Assembly: GCF_002803065.1 (NCBI RefSeq)
Contig: NZ_NNBL01000011.1
Span: 159,931 to 223,930 of the forward strand
Direction of reading: 5' to 3'
Origin: Streptomyces sp. CB01635
GTDB lineage: Bacteria > Actinomycetota > Actinomycetes > Streptomycetales > Streptomycetaceae
DNA length: 64,000 bases
Part shown: positions 1 through 8,039 of the stretch, piece by piece
How the letters are laid out: every line of letters starts with the position of its first letter
Position numbering within the stretch: position 1 is the first letter of the stretch
Notes under the pieces: generated by a model
Databases searched by the model: none
The model's input: only the letters and a program-made list of their open reading frames with translations
Told to the model about the DNA's origin: nothing
Translations under genes and position numbers: made by a program

Positions 1-136
1 GGGCGAGCTGCTCCTGGTCGAGCTGGAGGACCTCAATCCGTATCTGTCCCTGGACCTGGTCGACGCGAGCACGCGCGACGCGTTCGTGGCGGCGATGGCG
101 GACTCACTGCGGGGGCTACTGGCCGACGAGGTCTGA
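1..136 (+). CDS. C-terminal fragment of an ATP-grasp-like protein (5' end outside window)
   Basis: An open frame runs in from the left edge and stops at TGA 134-136, leaving about 44 residues. The piece contains LLLVELEDLNPYLSLDLV, which resembles the last metal-binding strand of ATP-grasp ligases, where an acidic residue in a VELE-type strand and a following Asn coordinate Mg. The last 21 bases overlap the convergent acetyltransferase gene. The catalytic core lies outside the window, so the family call rests on one short motif and could be wrong. Confidence 0.45.
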   Translation, partial: GELLLVELEDLNPYLSLDLVDASTRDAFVAAMADSLRGLLADEV

Positions 137-601
137 CGAGGACGGCCGGCTGAAGCGGAGCTTGTCCTTCTCGCGGGCGCCCAGGCGCCGGTAGAAGCGG
201 ATCGCGCCGTCGTTCCAGACGGGTGTCTGCCACTGGATCTCGGCGATCCCCAGGGCGCGGGCCCCGGCGGCCACGGCGTCCATCATCAGCGGTCCGAGGC
301 CGAGTCCGCGGTGGCCGGGGCGCAGGTACAGGCAGTCCATGTGGAGGTACTCGCACCCGTCCCAGGTGGAGATCGCGGGCTCGCAGGTCGCGTAGCCGGC
401 GAGCGTGCCGTCGGCGAGTTCGGCGACCAGGCAGCGCAGGCGGGGCGTGGCGGTGGTGAACAGGAGCGTGTGCAGGCGGTCGGCGAGGCCGGGCGCCGGC
501 GGGTCCGCCTTCTCGAACGCGGCGTGCTCCGCGGCGAGTCGGGCCACTTCGGGCAGGTCGCCGGGGCGGGCGTGCCGCACGCTCACCTGTGCGTCGGTCA
601 C
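116..601 (-). CDS. GNAT family N-acetyltransferase
   Basis: A 161-residue single-domain GNAT acyltransferase. The acetyl-CoA pyrophosphate loop is visible near residues 95-104 as RPGHRGLGLG, preceded by the beta-4 strand LHMDCLYL. The C-terminal WNDGAIRFYRRLGAR is the usual alpha-4 segment that packs on CoA. Substrate cannot be inferred. The ATG overlaps the stop of the upstream gene (ends at 598) by four bases, so the two are probably translationally coupled. It converges with the ATP-grasp fragment. Confidence 0.86.
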   Translation of the reverse strand: MTDAQVSVRHARPGDLPEVARLAAEHAAFEKADPPAPGLADRLHTLLFTTATPRLRCLVAELADGTLAGYATCEPAISTWDGCEYLHMDCLYLRPGHRGLGLGPLMMDAVAAGARALGIAEIQWQTPVWNDGAIRFYRRLGAREKDKLRFSRPSSSDLVGQ

Positions 602-1137
602 CGGGCGTCTTCCTTGGTGACGTCCGCGGACCAGGCGGCGAGGCGGTCCACGAGAGGCCCTTCGCCGTCGAGGACGTGGCGGGTGAACGCGGTGCGCTCG
701 TGGGCGAGCACGGCCGCCTCCCAGACGCAGGGGGCGAGGCCGGTGCGCCCGGGCCGCAGCAGTTCCGGGTGGCCCACGGGTCCGGTGAGGACCGCGAGGT
801 CGGACATGTGGCCCTCGATCCAGGTGTGGACGAGGACGTAGTCCCCGTCTCCCCCGGCGTGCAGCAGGACGACGGCGAGGCCGAGCGAGCCCCGGACGGC
901 GCCGAGCGCCAGATGGGCGTCGACGAGCGGCATGACCGCGGCGACGTCCCGCTCCGTCACCGCGCGCCCCGGCGCCTCGATGGCGTACGTCTTGACGAGG
1001 TGACCGCCGTGCTCGCCACTGCCCAACGGGCGTACGGCACGTGCGTGATGGCCGTCGGCGAGGGCGAGGAGCGCGCCCTGGTCGACGGCCACCGGGAGGG
1101 CCGATGCTGCGGTTGAGTTCCCGGTGCGATCGGACAT
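598..1137 (-). CDS. conserved hypothetical protein, about 179 aa
   Basis: The frame encodes a soluble protein with no motif I recognise. The start MSDRTGNS at 1137 is preferred; an in-frame ATG at 1158 would add seven residues. The middle is hydrophobic and Gly/Ala-rich (GLAVVLLHAGGDGDYVLVHT), followed by WIEGHMSDLAVL. It lies 25 bases beyond the MFS transporter stop and overlaps the acetyltransferase start as ATGA, so transporter, this gene and the acetyltransferase look like one operon. Function unknown. Confidence 0.7.
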   Translation of the reverse strand: MSDRTGNSTAASALPVAVDQGALLALADGHHARAVRPLGSGEHGGHLVKTYAIEAPGRAVTERDVAAVMPLVDAHLALGAVRGSLGLAVVLLHAGGDGDYVLVHTWIEGHMSDLAVLTGPVGHPELLRPGRTGLAPCVWEAAVLAHERTAFTRHVLDGEGPLVDRLAAWSADVTKEDAR

Positions 1138-1162
1138 GGCCCCATCATGCAGGGCCAAGGGG

Positions 1163-2608
1163 TCAGGCGTCCGCCCTGTTCTGTCCGCGCCGGGGCGAGA
1201 AGAACAGCGCGGCCAGTGCCGAACCCACCGCCACCAGCAGGGAGTTGACGAGTACGGCCGTGGAGACTCCGGAAAGGACCGCGTGCGGGCCGGTCGCCCC
1301 GCCCATGCGGGCCGTGGCGATCGCGCTCATCACCGGGATGCCCAGGGTGATGCCGACCTGCTGGGTCATGGTCGCGAGCCCCGTGGCGAGGCCCTGCTCC
1401 TCGTCGGGCAGTCCGGACGTGGCCGTCACCATGAAGCCGACGATCACCAGCATGTTGCCGACGCCCCCGACGAACGTGGCCGCGAGGAGCAGCCAGATCC
1501 AGGCCCCCGACGTGCCGAGCGCCACCAGGGCGAGTGTGGCGGCGGCCTGGACGGCGCCGCCGACGACGATCGTGGTCCGGTTGCCGAGGCGTCCGACGGC
1601 TCGGCCGCCGAGCGTGCCGCCGATCACGGTGCCGAGCCCGAGGACCCCGAAGGCGAGGCCCGTGGCGAGCGGCGAGTAGCCGAGGACTTCCTGGAGGTAG
1701 AGCGTGAGCAGGAAGACGAGGGACGTCTCGGTGACGAAGGCGATGAGCCCGGCCGCGTTGCCCCAGATCACGGTGCGCCGCCTGAGGATGTGGAGCGGGA
1801 CGAGGGGCGCGGCGGCCCCCTTCTCGACGAACACGAACGCGACGAGGAGCGCGGCGCCCGCGAGCAGCGCGGCCAGGGTCGCGGGGGCGCCCCAGCCGGT
1901 CTCGCCGGCCTGCGTGAGCCCGTAGACGAGGAGCAGGAGTCCGCCGGTGACGGCCGCGGCGCCGGGTACGTCGAGGCGCGGGCGCCGGTCCGGGCGCGAG
2001 TCGGTGATCACGGACGGGGCGAGGACGAGGACGAGCGCGGCGACGGGGACGTTGACGAAGAACGCCCAGCGCCAGGAGAGCAGGTCGGTGAGAAGGCCGC
2101 CGAGGATGGCGCCCGCGGTGAATCCGGCGGACATCAGGGCGCCGTTGAGGCCGAGGGCGCGTTCGCGCAGCGGCCCCTCCTTGAAGGCGGTGGTCAGGAG
2201 GGCGAGACCGGCCGGGGTGACGGCCGCGGTCGCAAGGCCCTGCAGCACCCTTGCCACGAGCAGGACTTCGGGTGAGGCGGCGAGGCCACCCAGGAGGGAG
2301 GAGGCGCCGAGGACCGCCATGCCGGCGAGGAACAGCCGCTTGCGGCCCACCAGGTCGGCGACGCGGCCGAAGAGGAGCGTGAACCCGGCGGCGGCGAGCG
2401 CGAACGCCGTGGCGATCCACTGGAGATGGGAGAGCGAGAAGCCGAGCCCCTCGCCGACGACGGGCAGCGCGACGTTCAGGATCGAGAAGTCCACGGCGAT
2501 CATGAACTGGGCGCCGAGGAGGAGGGTGAGGACGAGCTTCTGGCGGGCCGTCATGCGCGGGGGTGGTGCGACGGCAGGTGCGGGGGCGGTCTGCGTGGGC
2601 GCCGACAT
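1163..2608 (-). CDS. MFS drug exporter, DHA2 (14-TM) type
   Basis: This 481-residue integral membrane protein has about 14 hydrophobic segments. Motif A is seen as GRVADLVGRKRLF near residues 80-92, and the antiporter motif C as GALMSAGFTAGAILGG, typical of proton-driven H+/drug exporters. ATG 2608 is chosen because AAGGAGTG lies just before it; the reading frame continues upstream without a good start. It leads a probable three-gene operon. The promoter region carries a long inverted repeat (2629-2688), so expression is probably controlled by a DNA-binding repressor encoded elsewhere. Substrate is unknown. Confidence 0.9.
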   Translation of the reverse strand: MSAPTQTAPAPAVAPPPRMTARQKLVLTLLLGAQFMIAVDFSILNVALPVVGEGLGFSLSHLQWIATAFALAAAGFTLLFGRVADLVGRKRLFLAGMAVLGASSLLGGLAASPEVLLVARVLQGLATAAVTPAGLALLTTAFKEGPLRERALGLNGALMSAGFTAGAILGGLLTDLLSWRWAFFVNVPVAALVLVLAPSVITDSRPDRRPRLDVPGAAAVTGGLLLLVYGLTQAGETGWGAPATLAALLAGAALLVAFVFVEKGAAAPLVPLHILRRRTVIWGNAAGLIAFVTETSLVFLLTLYLQEVLGYSPLATGLAFGVLGLGTVIGGTLGGRAVGRLGNRTTIVVGGAVQAAATLALVALGTSGAWIWLLLAATFVGGVGNMLVIVGFMVTATSGLPDEEQGLATGLATMTQQVGITLGIPVMSAIATARMGGATGPHAVLSGVSTAVLVNSLLVAVGSALAALFFSPRRGQNRADA

Positions 2609-2628
2609 GGGGCACTCCTTAAATGGCT

Positions 2629-2688
2629 CTGCGTTCCCGTTAAGGCGCGCCAAACGTAGCAGAGTGGAGAGCCTTAAGGGAACCGCAG
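2629..2688. promoter_or_regulatory. Inverted repeat in the MFS exporter promoter, candidate operator
   Basis: The arm ctgcgttcccgttaagg (2629-2645) is matched in inverted orientation by ccttaagggaaccgcag (2672-2688), with one base slipped in each arm. The right arm contains the palindrome ccttaagg. The arms are centred 43 bp apart, about four helical turns, and sit between the lipoprotein stop and the exporter start, as expected for a regulator binding two sites. No regulator gene is adjacent. Confidence 0.42.
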
Positions 2689-2693
2689 TTCCG

Positions 2694-3635
2694 TTACGTG
2701 TCGGCGAGCACCTCACGCACGTTGTCCCGCACCGTCTCCTGGTCCCGGCGCGCCGCCTCGTACGCGGACCTGTGACGCCCAAGGTCCGCCCGCTGCCGCT
2801 CGGACAGCACGGACCACCACACCCCGGCGGTGTTGTGCTCGCGCTTGCATTCGACATCGGCGACGGCCGTGCCCCGCTCACGCCGCGTACGCGCCGTGTT
2901 TCCGCCGCGGTCGCGCTTCCACGCCTTGTCGCGGAAGGCGTCATCGGGGGTGCCGTACCGCTTGAACCCCTTGTCCACGACGCACTGCGACCAGACCTTG
3001 AGCACGCGCCGCATCCGCCGGTCCTTCGCGGCCGCCTTCTCCAGGACGATCTCCCGCTGCGGGACGTACCCCCACGCGCGGCGCAGGTCCCGCACACCGC
3101 GGTAGAGGCGCTTGTCCGCGCGGCCGAGGCAGCCCTCCTGCGGGACGCGCTTGCCGAGGACCGTCGGCTTCCCGCCCGTGCGGTGCCCCCAGTAGACGCG
3201 GGACTCTTCGGCCGTCATACGGCGGCCCTCGGGCTCGATCCGTACGTCCCGTTGCGGGTCCCAGCCGTACCCCCAGCGCCGCGCCTTCTCCAGGTCGAGC
3301 TGCCCATCGAGATCCTGGGACACGGCCACCATGGCCAACCCGCCGGGATTCGGGTTCTTCGGGTCGCGCGGGAAGTCGGCGAAGCCGAAGTCGCGCATGC
3401 ACCGCTGGGCGAGGAGCTTCTGGGCGCGCTTGAGCGTGCCGAACGCCCCGTCGTCCTCGGCGGTGAATTCGTAGCGGTGCAGGGGCAGTTCGGGCCGGTC
3501 CTTCGCCTCGCGGACGATCGGAACGCCGTCCGCGGTCCGCCGGACGCCGGACGGTGAAACGTCACACCCCGCCAGCAGGACCACCGCCATCGCCGCCGCG
3601 ACCCCTGCGGGACCGCCCCCTCGCCGTGCGCGCAC
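2694..3635 (-). CDS. Putative secreted lipoprotein, 313 aa
   Basis: The N terminus has a charged start (MRARRGGG), a hydrophobic stretch and the lipobox LLAGC with Cys at residue 24, so the mature protein should be lipid-anchored outside the membrane. The mature part is rich in Arg, Lys and Trp and contains four spaced cysteines (AQRCM, EGCLG, WSQCV, DVECK) that could form disulfides. I recognise no catalytic domain. Streptomyces genomes carry many such charged lipoproteins of unknown role. Confidence 0.75.
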   Translation of the reverse strand: MRARRGGGPAGVAAAMAVVLLAGCDVSPSGVRRTADGVPIVREAKDRPELPLHRYEFTAEDDGAFGTLKRAQKLLAQRCMRDFGFADFPRDPKNPNPGGLAMVAVSQDLDGQLDLEKARRWGYGWDPQRDVRIEPEGRRMTAEESRVYWGHRTGGKPTVLGKRVPQEGCLGRADKRLYRGVRDLRRAWGYVPQREIVLEKAAAKDRRMRRVLKVWSQCVVDKGFKRYGTPDDAFRDKAWKRDRGGNTARTRRERGTAVADVECKREHNTAGVWWSVLSERQRADLGRHRSAYEAARRDQETVRDNVREVLADT

Positions 3636-3735
3636 CGAACCTCCTCGGCCGGCTCACGCCGGCCCGTCCCCGCCCGGGGGCGAGCCGCCCCCAGATCCGA
3701 ACACCCGTCCGACTGACGGGCAGACCGAGGGGACT

Positions 3736-4074
3736 TTAGCGGACCCGCCCGCCGTCCCAGTTGCGCACCTCGGTGACGGCGTCGACCGGCAACGGCCCGT
3801 AGATGTGCGGGAATTCGTCCGCGCCGGGCTCCGGCGCCTCGAACCTGACGGGCGCGGGCACCCGCGCGCTGTCGATGACCAGCACCACCAGCTCGTCGGG
3901 CCCGTCGTACGCGCCGTACAGGAAGTCGGCGACCTTCTGGAACTGGTGCGCCAGCGAGCAGTGGATGAAGCCCTCCTCGGCGAGGGTCCTGCCGCGCGTG
4001 GACATCTCGTAGGCGCCGGACGCGCGGGCCGCGTCCCACAGGGAACGCTCGGTGAGGTGCAGGAGTTCGGTCAT
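3736..4074 (-). CDS. DUF952 family protein
   Basis: A 112-residue soluble protein starting MTELLHL. It contains LAEEGFIHCS and FPHIYGPLPVDAV, the two conserved blocks of the DUF952 family, whose biochemical role is not established. Start choice: ATG 4074 is preferred over the in-frame ATG at 4083. TAGGTT lies seven bases before 4074, so the mRNA may be leaderless; there is no Shine-Dalgarno sequence. Confidence 0.82.
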   Translation of the reverse strand: MTELLHLTERSLWDAARASGAYEMSTRGRTLAEEGFIHCSLAHQFQKVADFLYGAYDGPDELVVLVIDSARVPAPVRFEAPEPGADEFPHIYGPLPVDAVTEVRNWDGGRVR

Positions 4075-4129
4075 GCACACCAACCTACGAGCCGACGGCT
4101 GCGGCGGGTGTCGCGTATCGGCCGCGGCC

Positions 4130-5356
4130 TCACCCGAGCCGGGCCGCCCGCAGCTGAAGGTAGCGCTGCTCCGGGCGGCTGAGCGTGCCGCTCGCCGCCT
4201 CCTGGTAGGCCGCCCGCGCCGCGTCGCGGTCTCCGGCCAGCTCCAGGAGGTGACCCCGCACGGCGGCGAGCCGGTGGTGCCCGCCGAGGGCGTCCGCCAG
4301 CTTGTCCGTCTCCGTCAGGCCCGCCTCGGGGCCGTGCACCATGGCGACGGCGACCGCCCGGCCGAGCGCGGCCATCGCCTCACCCTCGGGCACGATCCGC
4401 ACGAGCAGGTCGTACAGGGCGAGGATCTGCGGCCAGTCGGTGTCCTCGGCGCGCGCCGCCTCGTCGTGCAACGCGGCGATGGCGGCCTGGAGTTGATAGG
4501 GGCCGACCGGTCCGTGCAGGAGGGCGAGGGAGACCAGGGCGACGCCTTCGTCGATCTCCGCGCGGTCCCACAGGGTGCGGTCCTGTTCGTCGAGGCGGAC
4601 CAGTTCGCCCGCCGCGTCGGCACGGGCCGCGCGGCGCGCGTCGGTGAGCAGCATGAGGGCGAGCAGCCCGGTGACCTCGCTGTCGTCGGGCAGCAGCGCC
4701 CGCACGGCCCGGGTCAGCCGGATCGCCTCGCGGGCCAGGTCGGCGCGCTGCAACTGGGGCCCCGACGTGGCCGTATACCCCTCGTTGAAGATCAGGTAGA
4801 GGATCTGGAGCACGGCGGGCAGCCGCTCGCGCCAGTCCTCGGGCAGGCGGAGGCGCACGCCCCGTACGCGCTGCTTGGCTCGGCTGATGCGCTGCGCCAT
4901 CGTCGGCTCGGGGACGAGATGGGCGCGGGCGATCTCGGCCGTCCTCAGGCCTCCCACGGCGCGCAGGGTGAGGGCGACCTGGGCGGCCGGGGTCAGCTCC
5001 GGGTGGCAGCACAGGTAGAGCAGGGTGAGGGTGTCGTCCTCGGAGGGGGCGCGGCTCTCGCCGGGCGGCGGGGCCGTGAACGCGTCACGCGGGGTGAGCG
5101 CGGCATCCGCCTCCTCGCGTCTGCGCCGCGCGTCGTCGCTGCGCAGGGTGTCGACGAGACGGCGTGACGCGACCCTGATGAGCCAGCCGCGCGGGTTGTC
5201 GGGCACGCCGGATTCGGGCCACTGCCGTGCGGCGGCGAGCAACGCCTCCTGCACGGCGTCCTCCGCGGCGTCGAAGTGTCCGTAGCGGCGGACCAGCGCG
5301 CCGAGGACCTGCGGCGCGTGGCGGCGCAGCAGGTCCTCGGTCGCCGCGGTCGTCAA
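4130..5356 (-). CDS. ECF42-type RNA polymerase sigma factor with long C-terminal extension
   Basis: The 408-residue protein has an ECF sigma region 2 near residues 10-75 (DAAEDAVQEALLAA, WLIRVASRRLVDTLR), region 4 near 115-160 (AQVALTLRAVGGLRTAEIA, AQRISRAKQR), then a helical extension of about 240 residues beginning near LYLIFNEGY. That architecture is diagnostic of ECF42, whose extension contains TPR-like helices and is needed for activity. The start is TTG 5356, overlapping the upstream stop as TTGA, so translation is coupled to the DGPF gene. ECF42 genes are characteristically next to DGPF/YCII genes and lack a classical anti-sigma factor. The physiological signal is unknown. Confidence 0.9.
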   Translation of the reverse strand: MTTAATEDLLRRHAPQVLGALVRRYGHFDAAEDAVQEALLAAARQWPESGVPDNPRGWLIRVASRRLVDTLRSDDARRRREEADAALTPRDAFTAPPPGESRAPSEDDTLTLLYLCCHPELTPAAQVALTLRAVGGLRTAEIARAHLVPEPTMAQRISRAKQRVRGVRLRLPEDWRERLPAVLQILYLIFNEGYTATSGPQLQRADLAREAIRLTRAVRALLPDDSEVTGLLALMLLTDARRAARADAAGELVRLDEQDRTLWDRAEIDEGVALVSLALLHGPVGPYQLQAAIAALHDEAARAEDTDWPQILALYDLLVRIVPEGEAMAALGRAVAVAMVHGPEAGLTETDKLADALGGHHRLAAVRGHLLELAGDRDAARAAYQEAASGTLSRPEQRYLQLRAARLG

Positions 5357-5766
5357 AGGTCGCCGCCGCTGCCCATGATGGCGCGGATCACGACGGGGCG
5401 GACGGGTGCACCCGCGGGTGCGGGGCACTCGGCCACGCGCTTGGCGATCTCGGTGACGCGGTCGAGGTTCTCGCACTCGAGGATCCAGAAACCGGCGAGC
5501 AGCTCCTTCGTCTCCCCATAGGGGCCGTCAGTGATGACGGGCCGCCCCTGCGCGTCCGGCGTGACGAACCGAGCCTTCGCGGGCTCCGCCAGACCTTCAC
5601 CGGCGAGCATCTCGCCGGACTCGGCGAGGTCGTCGTTGATCTTCTGCATGTGGGCGAACATCGTCTGGATGTCCTTCTCGCCCCAGGCCGGATTGCCCTC
5701 GGACGCCTTGCCCGCCATGGCCTCGTAGTCGAGCTGGGTGCCTGTCACCATCATCAGGTACTTCAT
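5353..5766 (-). CDS. DGPF/YCII-related protein, partner of the ECF42 sigma factor
   Basis: A 137-residue protein of the YCII-related (ferredoxin-like, dimeric) family. It opens MKYLMMV and carries ITDGPYGETKELLAGFWILE, the DGPF block with Tyr in place of Phe. Such proteins are the usual neighbours and main targets of ECF42 sigma factors; their activity is unknown. The start ATG 5766 has AAGGAGCG upstream. An ECF42-like promoter (5821-5850) precedes it, suggesting autoregulation of the two-gene operon. Confidence 0.9.
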   Translation of the reverse strand: MKYLMMVTGTQLDYEAMAGKASEGNPAWGEKDIQTMFAHMQKINDDLAESGEMLAGEGLAEPAKARFVTPDAQGRPVITDGPYGETKELLAGFWILECENLDRVTEIAKRVAECPAPAGAPVRPVVIRAIMGSGGDL

Positions 5767-5820
5767 GGCTGTGCGCTCCTTCGGCCAAGCCGTCCGCCGG
5801 GCGCGGGCGGCTTCACTGGA

Positions 5821-5850
5821 GACGTCGGAGCGGCAGCAGCGTTCTCGACA
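5821..5850 (-). promoter_or_regulatory. Candidate ECF42-dependent promoter
   Basis: Read on the minus strand, TGTCGA (5850-5845) is followed after 17 bases by CGACGTC (5827-5821). The ECF42 recognition sequence, as I recall it, is TGTCGA at -35 and CGA/TC at -10. The site is about 55 bases upstream of the DGPF start, where an autoregulated ECF42 promoter would be expected. Confidence 0.55.
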
Positions 5851-5867
5851 CCGCCCGGAAGAAAATT

Positions 5868-6467
5868 CTAGCCGGGGATCCCCGGCCTCTTCCTGCTGTA
5901 CGTCCGCACGATCACGCCGTTGCCGAAGGTCCGGTTCTCTTCCAGCGCGAACTCGCCGATCGCGAAGCCGGAGCCGAACATCGGCATGCCCGAGCCGAAC
6001 ACCAGCGGGTACGTCTTGATCACCAGCTCGTCCACCTCGTCGGCGAGGACGCCGGCGAGCGTCGCGCCGCCGCACAGCCAGATGCCGAACTCGCTGTCCT
6101 CCGCCTTCAGTTCGCGGATCTTCCCGACGACGTCCTCGGCGACGATCTCCACGTTCGGGTCGGGGGACTTCTCGATCGAGCGCGCCGCGACGTACTCACG
6201 CAGGTGCCCGTACGGGCTGGTCAGGCCGGCGTCGAGGCCGATCTGGTAGCTGGCCCGGCCCTGGATGACGGTGTCGAACCGCTTGTTGACCAGGTGCTCC
6301 AGTCCGAGCATCCGCCGGCCCTCCGCCGAGATGGTCTCGGGGTACTCGGTCGTGAGGAACTCGAGGAACTCCTCGTTCACGAAGGGCATGAAGGCGTTCG
6401 CGTCTCCGTCGGGGTCGCCGATGAAACCGTCGATCGACACGGCGACGAAGTACGTGAGCTTTCGCAA
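5868..6467 (-). CDS. Dihydrofolate reductase-fold (RibD C-terminal type) family protein
   Basis: The 199-residue protein begins RKLTYFVAVSIDGFIGDPDG, the classic opening of DHFR/RibD-C-like proteins, and contains LCGGATLAGVL, the nucleotide-contacting GG loop. These proteins are presumed NAD(P)H-dependent reductases; most have no proven substrate and are not true folate enzymes. The likely start is TTG 6467 because the family motif begins right there; upstream codons look non-coding. It lies 100 bp upstream of the DGPF gene on the same strand and might be read through into it. Confidence 0.8.
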   Translation of the reverse strand: MRKLTYFVAVSIDGFIGDPDGDANAFMPFVNEEFLEFLTTEYPETISAEGRRMLGLEHLVNKRFDTVIQGRASYQIGLDAGLTSPYGHLREYVAARSIEKSPDPNVEIVAEDVVGKIRELKAEDSEFGIWLCGGATLAGVLADEVDELVIKTYPLVFGSGMPMFGSGFAIGEFALEENRTFGNGVIVRTYSRKRPGIPG

Positions 6468-6543
6468 GTGGGTCTCTTTCCGCAGATGACAGGGGTGTCC
6501 GGGCGAGCCGTTGCGCCGTTTCGGCTTCCTGGCCCGCTCGAAC

Positions 6544-6573
6544 AACTGCAGTTATAGTGCTTCATCTGTAGTG
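6544..6573. promoter_or_regulatory. Possible TetR operator between the divergent DHFR-like and tetR genes
   Basis: The 107-150 bp divergent gap contains the perfect 10-base palindrome aactgcagtt (6544-6553), and the half-motif ctgyagt recurs 19 bp later at 6566-6572. Its position between a TetR gene and a divergent target fits an autoregulatory operator, but the arms are short. Confidence 0.28.
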
Positions 6574-6616
6574 GTTGCAAGAGGTTTCCGGATCCACGGT
6601 CAAGAGGAGCGCGCAG

Positions 6617-7207
6617 ATGGCACGGAACGCGGAGCGCAGGGTGGCCCTGGTGAACGCCGCGGTGGAGGTACTCGCGGCCGAGGGCGCACGCGGCCTGACC
6701 TTCCGCGCGGTGGACGCCGCGGCGGGCGTCCCCACGGGCACCTCGTCGAACTACTTCACCAGTCGGGACGACCTGCTGCACCAGATCGACGCATGGCTGC
6801 ACGAGCGACTGGCCCCGGATCCGGCGGTGGTCGCGGAACTCCTCGAGCGGCCGCGGGACCGCGAGCTGGTCGCGGCGTTCATGCACGATCTGCTCGGCCG
6901 CGCCCAGCGTGACCGCACCGGCTATCTGGCCATGATGGAGATGCGCCTGGAGGCGGGGCGCCGGCCCGAACTGCGCGCGTCCCTGATGAAATCGCTCCGC
7001 GGCGACCTCGACTTCGGCATCTCGTTCCACGCCGAGTCCGGGCTCCCCGGCGGCGCGGAGACGGTGACCGTGCTCTATCTCGCCGTGCTGGGGCTCATCC
7101 TGGAACACCTGACGATGCCGGGGATGCTGGACGGCGCCGTGCCCGGCGTGAGCGTCCCCGAAGGCCTCATGGACCGGATCGTCCGCACGATCGTGCCGCA
7201 GGAGTAG
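6617..7207 (+). CDS. TetR/AcrR family transcriptional regulator
   Basis: A 196-residue TetR-type repressor. The N-terminal helix-turn-helix spans about residues 8-52 and includes LTFRAVDAAAGVPTGTSSNY followed by FTSRDDLL. The C-terminal ligand domain is divergent and gives no clue to the effector. ATG 6617 is chosen because AGGAG lies nine bases upstream; a TTG at 6575 is possible but unsupported. It is divergent from the DHFR-fold gene, its most likely target besides itself. Confidence 0.9.
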   Translation: MARNAERRVALVNAAVEVLAAEGARGLTFRAVDAAAGVPTGTSSNYFTSRDDLLHQIDAWLHERLAPDPAVVAELLERPRDRELVAAFMHDLLGRAQRDRTGYLAMMEMRLEAGRRPELRASLMKSLRGDLDFGISFHAESGLPGGAETVTVLYLAVLGLILEHLTMPGMLDGAVPGVSVPEGLMDRIVRTIVPQE

Positions 7208-7246
7208 CCGCCCGCACCCTTGATGGACAGCCCCTGAGCCAGGCGC

Positions 7247-7855
7247 TCAAATCCCCTGCGGATCACGCCACATGGGCCACATCGTCGGCCCGTCCGGCAA
7301 CGCGATCCCGCTGCCGGTGCACGTGAAGCCGAGCCGCTCGTACAGCACACGGCTGCGGTCGCTGCTCGCCTCCAGATACGCCGCCGTGCCCTCGCGGTCG
7401 CAGCGGTCGAGGACGGGCTGCGTCAGCGCGGTGCCGAGGCCCTGGCCCTGCCGCGCCGGGTCGACGGCGATCATCCACAGGTACTCGTGCGCGCGGTCGC
7501 TCGGGTGGGCCCCTGCGGTCAACCGGCCGATCTCCTCGACCCGTTCGTTGTCCGGGTCCACGGCGGCGCGCAGTTGCGCGGGGCCGTCGTCGTCCTCGTC
7601 CTCGGCCGAGCCGTCCGGCCGGGCCGGCACCGAGAGCCAGAGCGCGGCCGCGGCACCGTCTTCGGTGATGTCGACATATCCCTCGCTCAGCGAGATGTCG
7701 ATGAAGGCCGCCATGAGTCCGGCGTGCCTGCGGCGCCGGTGCGCCAGGCCGGGGAAGACCCAGCCGCTCACCGGATCGTCCATGAACGCCTCGTCGAGCA
7801 GCCGCACAAGGTCCGCCCTATCGCCCTCCGTGGCCCTCCGGATCGCCACGCCCAT
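7247..7855 (-). CDS. GNAT family N-acetyltransferase
   Basis: A 202-residue acetyltransferase. MIAVDPARQGQGLGTALTQP (about residues 128-147) is the beta-4/acetyl-CoA loop signature (QGQGLG). The next segment, YLEASSDRSRVLYERLGF, matches the C-terminal GNAT half. An acidic insert (SAEDEDDDG, near residue 85) separates the N-terminal arm from the core. It converges with the tetR gene. The strong hairpin at 7961-8006 isolates it from the encapsulin operon upstream. Confidence 0.86.
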   Translation of the reverse strand: MGVAIRRATEGDRADLVRLLDEAFMDDPVSGWVFPGLAHRRRRHAGLMAAFIDISLSEGYVDITEDGAAAALWLSVPARPDGSAEDEDDDGPAQLRAAVDPDNERVEEIGRLTAGAHPSDRAHEYLWMIAVDPARQGQGLGTALTQPVLDRCDREGTAAYLEASSDRSRVLYERLGFTCTGSGIALPDGPTMWPMWRDPQGI

Positions 7856-7960
7856 GGCCCCGCCCCCTCACGTCGCGGCCCGCCTCGACGGGCCGTGTCC
7901 CTGCGCCGGTCGGCCGCCACGCGCCGGCCCGCTGCAGCCTAGGCGATCGGTTACGTACGC

Positions 7961-8006
7961 GCGTTGCGGGCCCCGCGCTCCTGTCGGAGCGCGGGGCCCG
8001 CAACGC
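7961..8006 (-). terminator. Strong hairpin terminator of the encapsulin/polyprenyl synthase operon
   Basis: A perfect 21-bp GC-rich stem (arms 7961-7981 and 7986-8006) closes a 4-base loop. It lies 34 bp past the polyprenyl synthase stop on the minus strand. There is no long T-run, as is common for Streptomyces terminators. Confidence 0.85.
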
Positions 8007-8039
8007 ATGGCAGCTCCCCTCCTCTGTTGCTGGTTTCCC

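Noticed and set aside
1124..2275. Long Glu/Arg/Gly-rich open frames opposite the exporter (and similar frames opposite most genes)
   Set aside because: They mirror the third-position GC bias of the real genes; composition is repetitive, with no domain motif and no ribosome binding site.
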